A stretch of 64,000 nucleotides of DNA from Streptomyces niger. GTDB lineage: Bacteria; Actinomycetota; Actinomycetes; Streptomycetales; Streptomycetaceae. The stretch covers positions 372,001 through 436,000 of the forward strand of contig NZ_JOFQ01000002.1 in NCBI RefSeq assembly GCF_000718305.1. Reading direction: 5' to 3'. Position numbers and translations under genes: made by a program. Positions 14,432-23,088 of this stretch are shown piece after piece. A model generated the notes under the pieces. That model had not been told where the DNA came from. It ran no database searches and saw nothing but the letters and a program-made list of their open reading frames with translations. The stretch's first letter is position 1. Every line of letters starts with the position of its first letter.

Positions 14432-15682
14432 GTGAACCAACTGATGTCCCGCGGACCCGAAGCCGATGCCAGCCCCGCACGGGGGACCCTGCCCGGAGCG
14501 CTCACCGAGGAGTTGCGCGCCGAACTCATCGCCTTCCGGCGGGACTTGCACATGCATCCGGAGCTCGGGAACCAGGAGTTCCGCACCACGGCGGCGCTCA
14601 AGGCGCGACTGGAGAAGGCCGGCCTGTCCCCCCGTGTCCTGGACACCGGTACCGGACTGATCTGCGACATCGGCCGGGACCCCGGTACGACACCGAACGC
14701 GGACCGCCCCATGCTGGCACTGCGTGCCGACATCGACGCGCTGCCCATCCCGGACACCAAGACCGTCGACTACCGCTCGACGGTGCCCGACCGCGCGCAC
14801 GCCTGCGGCCACGACGTGCACACCACCGTCGTGCTCGGCGCCGGCCTGGTGCTCGCCGACCTCGCGGCGCAGGGGCTGCTGCCCGGGCCCGTGCGGCTGC
14901 TGTTCCAGCCCGCCGAGGAGGTGCTGCCCGGCGGCGCCACCGACGCGATCGACTCCGGCGTGCTGGAGGGGGTGGGCCGGATCCTGGCCGTGCACTGCGA
15001 CCCCAAGGTCGAGGTGGGCCGGATCGGGCTGCGGACCGGCGCGATCACCTCCGCCTGCGACCGGCTGGAGGTCGCGCTGGAGGGCCCCGGCGGCCACACC
15101 GCGCGGCCGCACCTGACCACCGACCTGGTCACCGCCGCGGCCCGGGTCGCCGTCGACGTGCCCGCGCTGATCGCCCGCCGGGTCGACGCCCGCGCCGGCC
15201 TCGCCGTGACCTGGGGCCGGCTGGAGACCGGCCACGCGTGCAACGTCATCCCGCAGCGCGCCGAGCTGTCCGGCACCGTCCGCTGCCTGGACCTGGAGGC
15301 CTGGCGGCGCGCCCCGGACCTGGTGTACTCCGCGATCGACGAGGTCGCCACGCTGCACCGCGCCAAGTCCCAGATCACGTACGTGCGCGGGGTGCCGCCG
15401 GTGGTCAACGAGCCGCTCACCACCCAGCTGCTGCAGAACGCCATGGCGGCCCGCCGCGGCCCGGAGTCGGTGGAGGACACCGAGCAGTCCCTCGGCGGCG
15501 AGGACTTCTCCTGGTACCTGGAGAAGGTGCCCGGCGCGATGGCCCGGCTGGGCGTGAAGCCGGTCGGCGACCCGGTCGGACGCGACCTTCACCAGGGCGA
15601 CTTCGATGTCGACGAGGAGGCGGTCCGGGTGGGCGTCGAGCTGTTCACAGCCGCCGCGTTGCTCGATCGAAACGCGCTGTAA
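14432..15682 (+). CDS. M20-family amidohydrolase (N-acyl amino acid type)
   Basis: 416 residues. The M20D dinuclear metallohydrolase motifs are clear: RRDLHMHPELGNQEF, ALRADIDALPI, ACGHDVHTTVVLG (metal ligands Cys/His), FQPAEEVLPGGA with the catalytic Glu pair, a lid domain with GPGGHTARPH, and GGEDFSWYLEKVPG near the C-terminus. The family removes acyl or aryl groups from amino acids or peptides in the cytosol. It has its own promoter: TAACCT (14419-14424) ends 7 nt before the GTG, so the mRNA is probably leaderless. It lies between the glycan cluster and the nucleoside transporter with no evident link to either. Confidence 0.92.
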   Translation: MNQLMSRGPEADASPARGTLPGALTEELRAELIAFRRDLHMHPELGNQEFRTTAALKARLEKAGLSPRVLDTGTGLICDIGRDPGTTPNADRPMLALRADIDALPIPDTKTVDYRSTVPDRAHACGHDVHTTVVLGAGLVLADLAAQGLLPGPVRLLFQPAEEVLPGGATDAIDSGVLEGVGRILAVHCDPKVEVGRIGLRTGAITSACDRLEVALEGPGGHTARPHLTTDLVTAAARVAVDVPALIARRVDARAGLAVTWGRLETGHACNVIPQRAELSGTVRCLDLEAWRRAPDLVYSAIDEVATLHRAKSQITYVRGVPPVVNEPLTTQLLQNAMAARRGPESVEDTEQSLGGEDFSWYLEKVPGAMARLGVKPVGDPVGRDLHQGDFDVDEEAVRVGVELFTAAALLDRNAL

Positions 15683-15748
15683 ACGCACCCGTAGCGCCCG
15701 CTTCGCGACGATCCGATAACGGCTTCCGGACACCCCTTTCGCTGGCAT

Positions 15749-15760
15749 CTACGCGCGTTA
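15749..15760. promoter_or_regulatory. Nucleoside-regulon operator, BMP transporter promoter
   Basis: CTACGCGCGTTA matches the palindrome CTACGCGCGTAG (found before add, deoC and punA) at 10 of 12 positions, with the left half perfect. It overlaps the putative -10 TACGAT (15759-15764) of the transporter operon, so binding would repress. Confidence 0.75.
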
Positions 15761-15814
15761 CGATGCGGCGGAATCAGCGCCGTAGGAGGCGCTACGAGTC
15801 GAAGGGGACCCCTC

Positions 15815-16849
15815 GTGCGCCGGGTTACCAAGATCGCTGCCGCGGGCATAGCCTCCGCGGCTCTCGCTCTCTCGCTCACCGCCTGTGGTGAATCCTCCAC
15901 CGAGGCCGCCGGCAAGGACAAGGGCGTCGGCCTCGCGTTCGACGTCGGCGGCCGGGACGACCACTCGTTCAACGAGGCCGCGGCCCGCGGCACCGACAAG
16001 GCCGAGAAGGACCTGGGCGTCAAGTCCAAGCTCATGACCGCCAAGAACGGCGAGACCGAGGCCGACCGCGAGCAGCGGCTCACCTCCCTCGCCGAGGCCG
16101 GCTACAACCCCGTCATCGGCGTCGGCTTCAATTACGGCAACTCCGTCAACAAGGTCGCCAAGAAGTTCCCGAAGACCACCTTCGCGGTGGTGGACGCGCC
16201 GTCCGCCGCCAAGAACGTCTACGGCATCAACTTCACCGAGAACGAGGGCTCCTACCTCGCCGGCGTGGCCGCGGCGCTGAAGACCAAGACCAAGAAGGTC
16301 GGCTTCATCGGCGGCGTGAACAACGCGCTGATCCAGAAGTTCCAGGCCGGCTTCGAGCAGGGGGTCAAGGACACCGACCCCAAGGTCAAGGTCACGGCGC
16401 AGTACCTCTACGCCAACGACGACAAGGGCTTCAACGACCCGGCCGCCGCCAAGGGCAAGGCCAAGGGCATGCTCGACAGCAACAACGACGTCATCTACAC
16501 CGCGGCGGGCCAGTCCGGCGCCGGCTCGATCGAGATGGTCGCCGGCAAGAAGGGCACCTGGGCCATCGGCGTGGACTCCGACCAGTACGCGCAGCCGGGC
16601 CTGGCCAAGTACAAGGACCACATCCTCACCTCCGTCGTGAAGAACGTCGACGTGGCGGTCTACGACGTGATCAAGAGCGTCAAGGACGGCAAGCCGCTGA
16701 CCGGCACCGCCCACCTCACGCTCAAGCAGAACGGCGTCAAGCTGGCCACCTCCGGCGGCTACATCGACGACATCAAGGACAAGATCGAGGCCGCGCGGAA
16801 GAAGATCGTCGACGGGGACGTCAAGGTCCCCGAGACGCCCGCCAAGTAA
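15815..16849 (+). CDS. BMP-family nucleoside-binding lipoprotein of an ABC importer
   Basis: 344 residues. The N-terminus is a lipoprotein signal with lipobox LTAC around residue 27, so the mature protein starts at Cys and is tethered outside the membrane. The mature part is a PnrA/Bmp-type periplasmic-binding fold: GLAFDVGGRDDHSFNEAAARG, NPVIGVGFNYGN, VVDAPSAAKNVYGINF, KVGFIGGVNNALIQKFQAGF, and DVIYTAAGQSGAGSIE. BMP proteins bind purine and pyrimidine nucleosides. It is the first gene of the transporter-salvage operon, is controlled by the upstream nucleoside operator, and is followed by an internal hairpin. Start is GTG 15815. Confidence 0.93.
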   Translation: MRRVTKIAAAGIASAALALSLTACGESSTEAAGKDKGVGLAFDVGGRDDHSFNEAAARGTDKAEKDLGVKSKLMTAKNGETEADREQRLTSLAEAGYNPVIGVGFNYGNSVNKVAKKFPKTTFAVVDAPSAAKNVYGINFTENEGSYLAGVAAALKTKTKKVGFIGGVNNALIQKFQAGFEQGVKDTDPKVKVTAQYLYANDDKGFNDPAAAKGKAKGMLDSNNDVIYTAAGQSGAGSIEMVAGKKGTWAIGVDSDQYAQPGLAKYKDHILTSVVKNVDVAVYDVIKSVKDGKPLTGTAHLTLKQNGVKLATSGGYIDDIKDKIEAARKKIVDGDVKVPETPAK

Positions 16850-16880
16850 GAATCCGTCCGGGGCTCCACGAGCCCGGTCC

Positions 16881-16911
16881 GAGGGCGGGGCCGCCCGGCC
16901 GCCCCGCCCTC
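16881..16911. terminator. Hairpin between binding protein and ABC ATPase (partial terminator)
   Basis: GAGGGCGGGGC and GCCCCGCCCTC pair over an 11-bp perfect stem with a 9-nt loop, followed by a pyrimidine-rich stretch. Such hairpins after binding-protein genes usually limit read-through so that the binding protein outnumbers the membrane components. Confidence 0.65.
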
Positions 16912-16929
16912 CCTCTTTCCTTCTCTCCC

Positions 16930-16945
16930 AGGAGAGTGCGCCATC
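16930..16945 (+). promoter_or_regulatory. Ribosome-binding site in front of an apparent AUC start codon
   Basis: AGGAGAG is followed by TGCGCC and then ATC (16943). The downstream frame continues ACA GCG TCC AGC into the conserved ABC N-terminus. No ATG, GTG, TTG or CTG occurs in this frame until GTG 17066, which is already inside the P-loop strand. Confidence 0.6.
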
Positions 16946-18538
16946 ACAGCGTCCAGCAGCCCCCCGGCGGAGCGTGCCCCCGCCGTCGAACTCCGCGGCA
17001 TCACCAAGCGGTTCCCCGGCGTCGTCGCCAACCACGACATCGACATCACCGTCCGGCGCGGCTCCGTGCACGCCCTGGTCGGCGAGAACGGCGCGGGCAA
17101 ATCCACCCTGATGAAGATCCTCTACGGCATGCAGAAGCCGGACGAGGGCACCATCACCATCGACGGCGAGCAGGTCTCCTTCGCGAGCCCCGCCGACGCC
17201 ATCGCCCGCGGCATCGGCATGGTGCACCAGCACTTCATGCTCGCCGACAACCTCACCGTCCTGGAGAACATCGTCCTGGGCGCCGAGAAGCTGCACGGCA
17301 TCGGCGCCGCGGCCCGCGCGGCCGTCGTCGAGGTCTCCGACCGGTACGGGCTGAACGTACGGCCCGACGTGCTGGTCGAGGACCTGGGCGTCGCCGACCG
17401 GCAGCGCGTGGAGATCCTCAAGGTCCTCTACCGCGGCGCCCGTACGCTCATCCTCGACGAGCCGACGGCGGTGCTGGTCCCGCAGGAGGTCGACGCGCTC
17501 TTCGACAACCTGCGCGAGCTCAAGGCCGAGGGCCTCACCGTCCTCTTCATCTCGCACAAGCTGGGCGAGGTGCTCTCCGTCGCCGACGACATCACCGTCA
17601 TCCGGCGCGGCACCACCGTCGCCTCCGTGGCGCCGGGGGAGACCACCCCCAAGCAGCTGGCCGAGCTGATGGTCGGCAGCGAGCTGCCCTCCCCGGAGAC
17701 CCGCGAGTCCACCGTCACCGACACCCCGATGCTGACGGTCGACGCGCTGCACCTGAGCGCCACCGACCCCGACGGCGTCGTCCGCGCGGTCCTGGACGGC
17801 ATCGGCTTCACCATCCACAAGGGCGAGGTCCTGGGCATCGCGGGCGTGGAGGGCAACGGCCAGGCCGAGCTGGTCGAGGCCATCATGGGCATGCGCGACC
17901 CGGACGGCGGCACCATCACCCTGGACGGCGCGGACATCAGCCACGCGCCCACCCGCAAGCGGCGCGAGGACGGCATCGGCTACGTCCCCGAGGACCGGCA
18001 CCGGCACGGCCTGCTGCTGCAGGCCCCGCTGTGGGAGAACCGCATCCTCGGCCACGTCACCGAGAAGCCCAACTCCCGCGGCCGGCTGCTGGACCTGAAG
18101 GCGGCCCGTACCGACACCGAGCGGATCGTCGCCGAGTACGACGTCCGCACCCCCGGCATCGAGGTCACCGCGGCCTCGCTCTCCGGCGGCAACCAGCAGA
18201 AGCTGATCGTCGGCCGCGAGATGAGCCACCACCCCAAGCTGCTGATCGCGGCGCACCCCACGCGCGGCGTGGACGTCGGCGCGCAGGCGCAGATCTGGGA
18301 CCAGATACGCGAGGCCCGGCGCGAGGGTCTGGCCGTGCTGCTGATCTCCGCCGACCTGGACGAGCTGATCGGCCTGTCCGACACCCTGCGGGTGATGTAC
18401 CGGGGCCGACTGGTCGCGGACGCCGACCCCGCCACCGTCACCCCCGAGGAGTTGGGCTCGGCCATGACCGGCGCCGCCAGCGGCCACCTGGAGCACGTCG
18501 AGGACGGCACGGAGACCGGGGGAGGTGCGGCGGAGTGA
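16943..18538 (+). CDS. Duplicated ABC ATPase of the nucleoside importer (YufO/RbsA type), AUC start
   Basis: 531 residues with two ABC domains. The first has Walker A GENGAGKST (about 48-56), VHQHFMLADNLTV, a signature region LGVADRQRVEIL and Walker B TLILDEPTAVL. The second (from about 265) has a degenerate A loop GVEGNGQAELVEA, signature LSGGNQQKLIVGRE and LLIAAHPTRGVDVG, as usual for this subfamily, where one site is catalytically weak. It powers nucleoside import with the two permeases that follow. Starting at the first GTG (17066) would cut the first beta-strands (VELRGITKRFPGVVANHDID), so ATC at 16943 behind AGGAGAG is taken as the start. Its stop overlaps the permease GTG by 4 bp. Confidence 0.9.
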   Translation: MTASSSPPAERAPAVELRGITKRFPGVVANHDIDITVRRGSVHALVGENGAGKSTLMKILYGMQKPDEGTITIDGEQVSFASPADAIARGIGMVHQHFMLADNLTVLENIVLGAEKLHGIGAAARAAVVEVSDRYGLNVRPDVLVEDLGVADRQRVEILKVLYRGARTLILDEPTAVLVPQEVDALFDNLRELKAEGLTVLFISHKLGEVLSVADDITVIRRGTTVASVAPGETTPKQLAELMVGSELPSPETRESTVTDTPMLTVDALHLSATDPDGVVRAVLDGIGFTIHKGEVLGIAGVEGNGQAELVEAIMGMRDPDGGTITLDGADISHAPTRKRREDGIGYVPEDRHRHGLLLQAPLWENRILGHVTEKPNSRGRLLDLKAARTDTERIVAEYDVRTPGIEVTAASLSGGNQQKLIVGREMSHHPKLLIAAHPTRGVDVGAQAQIWDQIREARREGLAVLLISADLDELIGLSDTLRVMYRGRLVADADPATVTPEELGSAMTGAASGHLEHVEDGTETGGGAAE

Positions 18539-19641
18539 AGAAGATCGACCGTACGAAGCTCACCCTGGGCATCGCCGCGCCGGTCCTCGCCATCGTCGCG
18601 GCCCTGGTCATCACCTCGGTGATCATCCTGGCCACCGGCAAGGACCCGCTCCACGCCTACACCGTGATGGTGGACTTCGGCTCCAAGAGCGACAGCCAGG
18701 TCTGGATCATCAACAAGGCGGTGCCGTACTACCTCTCCGCGCTGGCCGTGGCCATCGGCTTCCGGATGAACCTCTTCAACATCGGCGTGGACGGCCAGTA
18801 CCGCATCGCGGCCTTCTTCGCCGCGGTCGTCGGCGGCGCCCTCACCCTCCCCGGCTTCCTCCAGATCCCGCTGATCATCATCGTGGCGATGCTGGTCGGC
18901 TCGGTCTGGGCGGGCATCGCCGGCATCCTGAAGACCACCCGCGGGGTCAGCGAGGTCATCACGACCATCATGCTGAACTCCATCGCGGCCGCCGTGATCG
19001 GCTACTTCCTCCAGGAAGGCCGGCTCGCGGTCAAGGACGGCAACCTCTTCCACACCCCGAACCTGCCGGCCTCCAGCCACTTCTTCACCATCCCGACCCA
19101 GCCCGACCCGCTCGACGGCTTCCTCGTCGTCGCGGCGATCGCCGGCGTCGCGTACTGGTTCGTGCTCGGCCGCACCCGCTTCGGCTTCGACCTGCGGACC
19201 GTCGGGCAGTCCGAGTCCGCCGCGCAGGCCGGCGGCGTCAGCGTCAAGCGCATGGTCGTCACCTCCATGCTGCTCTCCGGCGCGGCAGCAGGCCTGATCG
19301 GCATGCCGACGCTGCTCGGCGTCTCGTACAACTACGGCACCGACTTCCCCGTCGGCATCGGCTTCACCGGCATCGCCATCGCGCTGCTCGGCCGCAACCA
19401 CCCCCTCGGCATGGCCGCCGGCGCGCTGCTGTGGGGCTTCCTGGAACGCACCGGCACCCAGCTGGAGTTCGAGGACTACGAGCAGGAGATCGTCGGCGTG
19501 ATGCAGGGCGTCATCGTCCTGTGCGTCGTCATCGCCTACGAGGTCGTACGCCGCTACGGCCAGCGGCTCCAGCAGCGCAAGGTCGGCGAGGAGCTCGCCG
19601 CGCAGGCCCGCAAGACCGACAAGGCGGAGGTGTCCGCGTGA
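18535..19641 (+). CDS. ABC nucleoside permease, YufP-like
   Basis: 368 residues, about eight to ten membrane segments. The BPD_transp_2 (LivH/YufP-type) signature is visible in LAVAIGFRMNLFNIGVDGQY near residue 75, RGVSEVITTIMLNSIA, and the cytosolic coupling loop RTVGQSESAAQAGGV followed by VKRMVVTSMLLSGAAAGLIG. It forms half of the translocation channel for nucleosides. GGAGG upstream and a GTGA overlap with the ATPase fix the start and imply translational coupling; it overlaps the second permease in the same way. Confidence 0.93.
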   Translation: MKKIDRTKLTLGIAAPVLAIVAALVITSVIILATGKDPLHAYTVMVDFGSKSDSQVWIINKAVPYYLSALAVAIGFRMNLFNIGVDGQYRIAAFFAAVVGGALTLPGFLQIPLIIIVAMLVGSVWAGIAGILKTTRGVSEVITTIMLNSIAAAVIGYFLQEGRLAVKDGNLFHTPNLPASSHFFTIPTQPDPLDGFLVVAAIAGVAYWFVLGRTRFGFDLRTVGQSESAAQAGGVSVKRMVVTSMLLSGAAAGLIGMPTLLGVSYNYGTDFPVGIGFTGIAIALLGRNHPLGMAAGALLWGFLERTGTQLEFEDYEQEIVGVMQGVIVLCVVIAYEVVRRYGQRLQQRKVGEELAAQARKTDKAEVSA

Positions 19642-20933
19642 GCCAGAACCTCACGGCCCCGGCCACGAAGGACCCCGGCGGCAAGGGCGGCCGGCTCGCC
19701 GCCGTCCGTACGAAGCTGACCTACCCCAAGGTCCTGCTGATCCTCGCGGGCGCCCTCGTCCTGCTCTCCCTGCTGCGCGTCGTCACCGGCGCCACCGACC
19801 TCACCGGCTCCGGCCAGTACACGGCAGCGCTGAACGCCGCCGTGCCGATCGGCCTCGCGGGCCTCGGCGGCCTGTGGGCCGAGCGCTCCGGCGTCATCAA
19901 CATCGGCCTCGAAGGCATGATGATGCTCGGCGCGTTCTCGGCCGGCTGGATCGGCTGGCAGTACGGCCCCTGGGCGGCGGCGCTGGCCGGCGTCCTCGGC
20001 GGCGCGCTCGGCGGGCTCATCCACGCCATCGCCACCGTCACCTTCGGCGTCGACCACATCATCTCCGGCGTCGCCGTCAACATCATGGCGCTGGGCCTCA
20101 CGCAGTTCCTGGCCAAGCTGTGGTTCGGCGCGGAGGGCAGCGCGGCGGCGCAGGCGGGCGGCAACGACAAGCAGTCCCCGCCGATGGCCGACATGCCGAC
20201 CTTCACGGTGCCCGGCCTCTCCGACTGGCTGCTGTCCGTCGAGAAACACCACTGGTTCCTGGTCTCCGACCTGGCCGGCATCCTCGGCTCGCTGGTCACC
20301 AACGTCTCCTGGCTGACCGTCGCCACGCTCGCCGTCTTCGCCGCCAGCTTCTTCGTCCTCTGGCGCTCGTCCTTCGGACTGCGGCTGCGCTCCTGCGGCG
20401 AGAGCCCGATCGCGGCCGAGTCGCTGGGCGTCAACGTCTACACGTACAAGTACGCCGCGGTGGTCACCTCCGGCGCGCTGGCCGGCCTCGGCGGCGCGTT
20501 CCTCGCCATCTACGTGCACATCTACCAGGACGGACAGACGGGCGGCCGCGGCTACATCGGCCTCGCCACCATGATCTTCGGCAACTGGCGGCCCGGCGGC
20601 GTCGCCATGGGCGCGGGCCTCTTCGGCTTCATGGACGCCTTCCAACTGCGCGGCGGCGGCGAGACCGTGCACGCGCTGCTGCTCCTGCTCGCGGTGCTGC
20701 TGGTCGGCCTCGCGATCTGGAAGCTGCGCGGCGGCCACCGCATCCAGGGCATCGCCAGCATCGCCGTCGCCGTCCTGCTCGCCCTCTGGTACGCCACGAC
20801 CGACACGGTCCCGCTGGAAATCGTCTCCGTCGCGCCCTACATCGCTACGCTGCTGGTCCTGTCGCTGTCGGCGCAGCGGCTACGGGCACCGAAAGCCATC
20901 GGCAAGGCGTACCGAAGGGGCCAGGGCACATGA
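19638..20933 (+). CDS. ABC nucleoside permease, YufQ-like
   Basis: 431 residues, strongly hydrophobic, same permease family as the preceding gene. Motifs: GLAGLGGLWAERSGVINIGL followed by EGMMMLGAFSAGW near residue 85, FGVDHIISGVAVNIMALGL, and the coupling loop RLRSCGESPIAAESLGVNVY. The N-terminal 35 residues are a soluble Lys/Gly-rich tail. It makes the other half of the channel. The GTG start overlaps the previous stop (GTGA). The next gene, cdd, starts 38 bp later with no terminator between, so uptake and deamination are co-expressed. Confidence 0.93.
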   Translation: MSQNLTAPATKDPGGKGGRLAAVRTKLTYPKVLLILAGALVLLSLLRVVTGATDLTGSGQYTAALNAAVPIGLAGLGGLWAERSGVINIGLEGMMMLGAFSAGWIGWQYGPWAAALAGVLGGALGGLIHAIATVTFGVDHIISGVAVNIMALGLTQFLAKLWFGAEGSAAAQAGGNDKQSPPMADMPTFTVPGLSDWLLSVEKHHWFLVSDLAGILGSLVTNVSWLTVATLAVFAASFFVLWRSSFGLRLRSCGESPIAAESLGVNVYTYKYAAVVTSGALAGLGGAFLAIYVHIYQDGQTGGRGYIGLATMIFGNWRPGGVAMGAGLFGFMDAFQLRGGGETVHALLLLLAVLLVGLAIWKLRGGHRIQGIASIAVAVLLALWYATTDTVPLEIVSVAPYIATLLVLSLSAQRLRAPKAIGKAYRRGQGT

Positions 20934-20970
20934 CGAACGAGGTCTGCGGAACCCGAGGGGGCCGTCGCAC

Positions 20971-21366
20971 GTGATCGATGCTCCCGACTGGGAGAAGCTG
21001 CGCGAGCGGGCCCGGGACGCGATGTCCCGGGCCTACGCGCCCTACTCCGACTATCCCGTCGGTGCGGCGGCCCTCGTGGACGACGGCCGCACCGTCACCG
21101 GCTGCAACGTGGAGAACGCCTCGTACGGCCTCGGCTTGTGTGCCGAATGCGGCCTGGTCTCCGAGCTGTTCGCGACCGGCGGCGGCCGGCTCACCGCGTT
21201 CGCCTGCGTGGACCGGTACGGCAAGGTGCTGATCCCCTGCGGCCGTTGCCGCCAGCTGCTCTACGAGCACGGCGGCCCGGACCTGCTGGTCGACACCGAG
21301 GCCGGCATTCGCCCGCTGAACGACCTCCTCCCGGACGCCTTCGGGCCGGAACACCTGTCGCGCTGA
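20971..21366 (+). CDS. cdd: Cytidine deaminase
   Basis: 131 residues, the length of the homotetrameric class. YAPYSDYPVGAA opens the fold; NVENASYGLGLCAE gives the catalytic Glu and first zinc Cys; IPCGRCRQLL gives the other two Cys. It hydrolyses cytidine and deoxycytidine to uridine and deoxyuridine, feeding the phosphorylase encoded next. It is the last gene of the transporter operon, and the operator before deoA lies just after its stop. GTG 20971 is the start; no strong ribosome-binding site is visible. Confidence 0.96.
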   Translation: MIDAPDWEKLRERARDAMSRAYAPYSDYPVGAAALVDDGRTVTGCNVENASYGLGLCAECGLVSELFATGGGRLTAFACVDRYGKVLIPCGRCRQLLYEHGGPDLLVDTEAGIRPLNDLLPDAFGPEHLSR

Positions 21367-21383
21367 AGCGTTTCCCGCACCGC

Positions 21384-21399
21384 GTCTATGCGTGTAGAC
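21384..21399. promoter_or_regulatory. Nucleoside-regulon operator before deoA
   Basis: GTCTATGCGTGTAGAC is a 16-bp element with perfect GTCTA/TAGAC ends. It differs from the consensus TCTACGCGCGTAGA only by C-to-T and C-to-T changes in the core, leaving the outer half-sites intact. It lies 18 bp after cdd and 65 bp before the deoA start, implying a second, separately regulated promoter. Confidence 0.75.
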
Positions 21400-21463
21400 A
21401 TGAGCGTGCAGACAGGGAACCGACGTGTGTGCAGGCAGGGGAACAGCCATGGAAAGGAAGCCG

Positions 21464-22741
21464 ATGGACGCCATCTCCGTCATCCGCGCCAAGCGCGACC
21501 GCGCCGAACTGACCGACGACCAGATCGACTGGATCATCGACGCGTACACCCGCGGCGAGGTCGCGCACGAGCAGATGTCGTCCCTCGCCATGGCGATCCT
21601 CCTCAACGGCATGAACCGCAAGGAGATCGCCCGCTGGACCGCCGCGATGATCAACAGCGGTGAGCGGATGGACTTCTCGTCCCTGACCCGGCCCACCGCC
21701 GACAAGCACTCCACCGGCGGCGTCGGCGACAAGATCACCCTCCCGCTCGCGCCGCTGGTCGCCGCCTGCGGCGCCGCCGTGCCGCAGCTCTCAGGGCGCG
21801 GCCTCGGCCACACCGGCGGCACCCTGGACAAGCTGGAGGCCGTCCCCGGCTGGCGCGCCGACCTCACCAACGACGAGATGCTGAGCATCCTGCACGACGT
21901 CGGCTCCGTCATCTGCGCGGCGGGCGCGGGCCTCGCCCCCGCCGACAAGAAGCTGTACGCGCTCCGCGACGTGACGGGCACCGTCGAGTCGATCCCGCTG
22001 ATCGCCTCCTCCATCATGTCCAAGAAGATCGCCGAGGGCACCGGCTCCCTCGTCCTGGACGTGAAGGTCGGCTCCGGCGCCTTCATGAAGAACCTCGACG
22101 ACGCCCGCGAGCTCGCCGCCACCATGGTCGAACTCGGCACCGACCACGGCGTACGCACCACAGCGCTGCTCACCAACATGGCCACCCCCCTCGGCCTGAC
22201 CGCCGGCAACGCCCTCGAAGTCCGCGAATCCGTCGAGGTGCTGGCCGGCGGCGGCCCCGCCGACGTCGTCGAACTCACCCTCGCGCTCGCCCGCGAGATG
22301 CTCACCGCGGCCGGCCTCCCCGACGCCGACCCGGCCAAGGCGCTCGCCGACGGCTCCGCCATGGACCACTGGCGCCGCATGATCCAGGCCCAGGGCGGCG
22401 ACCCCGACGCGCCGCTCCCGGTCGCCCGCGAGCAGCACGTCGTGAACGCCGCCACCACCGGCGTCCTCACCACCCTCGACGCCTACGCCGTCGGCCTCGC
22501 CGCCTGGCGCCTCGGCGCGGGCCGCGCCCGCAAGGAGGACCCGGTACAGGCCGGCGCCGGCGTCGAGCTCCACGCCAAGCCCGGCGACGCGGTCCAGGCC
22601 GGCCAGCCCCTGCTCACCCTCCACACCGACACCCCGGAGAAGTTCGCGTCCGCCATCGAGGCCCTGGACGGTGGCGTACTGATCGCCCCGCCCGGCACGG
22701 ACTTCACCCCGGATCCGATCGTCCTGGACCGCATCGCGTAA
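21464..22741 (+). CDS. deoA: Thymidine (pyrimidine-nucleoside) phosphorylase
   Basis: 425 residues. The family signature is KHSTGGVGDKITLPLAPLVA near residue 80, with GRGLGHTGGTLDKLEAVPG after it, the glycine-rich ASSIMSKKIAEGTGSLVLD followed by VKVGSGAF in the middle, and a C-terminal PYNP domain. It splits thymidine, deoxyuridine and perhaps uridine with phosphate to give the base and (deoxy)ribose-1-phosphate. The ATG at 21464 is chosen because GGAAAGGAAG precedes it at the right spacing; ATG 21449 is the alternative. A regulon operator lies upstream and a hairpin downstream, so it can be its own transcription unit. Confidence 0.95.
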   Translation: MDAISVIRAKRDRAELTDDQIDWIIDAYTRGEVAHEQMSSLAMAILLNGMNRKEIARWTAAMINSGERMDFSSLTRPTADKHSTGGVGDKITLPLAPLVAACGAAVPQLSGRGLGHTGGTLDKLEAVPGWRADLTNDEMLSILHDVGSVICAAGAGLAPADKKLYALRDVTGTVESIPLIASSIMSKKIAEGTGSLVLDVKVGSGAFMKNLDDARELAATMVELGTDHGVRTTALLTNMATPLGLTAGNALEVRESVEVLAGGGPADVVELTLALAREMLTAAGLPDADPAKALADGSAMDHWRRMIQAQGGDPDAPLPVAREQHVVNAATTGVLTTLDAYAVGLAAWRLGAGRARKEDPVQAGAGVELHAKPGDAVQAGQPLLTLHTDTPEKFASAIEALDGGVLIAPPGTDFTPDPIVLDRIA

Positions 22742-22758
22742 CCCCCTCGGGGCGGACG

Positions 22759-22793
22759 GCGGCGGGCGTGCTCCGAGCGGACGCGCCCGCCGC
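22759..22793. terminator. Hairpin after deoA
   Basis: GCGGCGGGCG and CGCCCGCCGC pair over 10 bp with a 15-nt loop, 17 bp beyond the deoA stop. It is a probable terminator of the nucleoside operon before the unrelated DUF2945 gene. Confidence 0.55.
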
Positions 22794-22826
22794 GCGCCGC
22801 CGGCGCTCCGGTGTTCTCCTGACCGC

Positions 22827-23084
22827 ATGGCGAAGAAGAACGAGAAGAGTCACAAGAGCGGCCGGAAGAGCCAGGACGACCTCAGCAAGGGCGACAAGGT
22901 CACCTGGAAGAGCCACGGCAGCGAGGCGGTCGGCGAGGTCGAGAAGAAGATCACCCAGCGCACCGAGGAGGCCGGCCGCACGGTCGACGCCTCGCCGGAC
23001 GACCCCCAGTACAAGGTCCGCAGCGAGAAGTCCGGCGGCTCCGCTGTGCACAAGCCCGGCGCCCTCAAGAAGAAGGGCAAGTGA
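22827..23084 (+). CDS. DUF2945 small basic protein
   Basis: 85 residues, very rich in Lys (KKNEKSHKSGRKSQDDLSKG). The core SKGDKVTWKSHGSEAVGEVE, followed by KKITQRTEEAGRTVDASPDDPQYKVRSEKSGG, is the DUF2945 (hypervirulence-associated TUDOR-like) domain, a small beta-barrel. Its molecular role is not known. It is followed 4 bp later by the DUF3140 gene; I recall these two families being neighbours in actinobacteria. The high lysine content in a high-GC genome is unusual and suggests nucleic acid binding, which is inference. Confidence 0.85.
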   Translation: MAKKNEKSHKSGRKSQDDLSKGDKVTWKSHGSEAVGEVEKKITQRTEEAGRTVDASPDDPQYKVRSEKSGGSAVHKPGALKKKGK

Positions 23085-23088
23085 CGCC

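Noticed and set aside
16936..17068. GTG 16936 followed by a frameshift at the CCCCCC run as the origin of the ABC ATPase
   Set aside because: The GTG is only 2-4 nt from the purine-rich site and its frame gives a non-conserved peptide. ATC 16943 has proper spacing and the conserved N-terminus.
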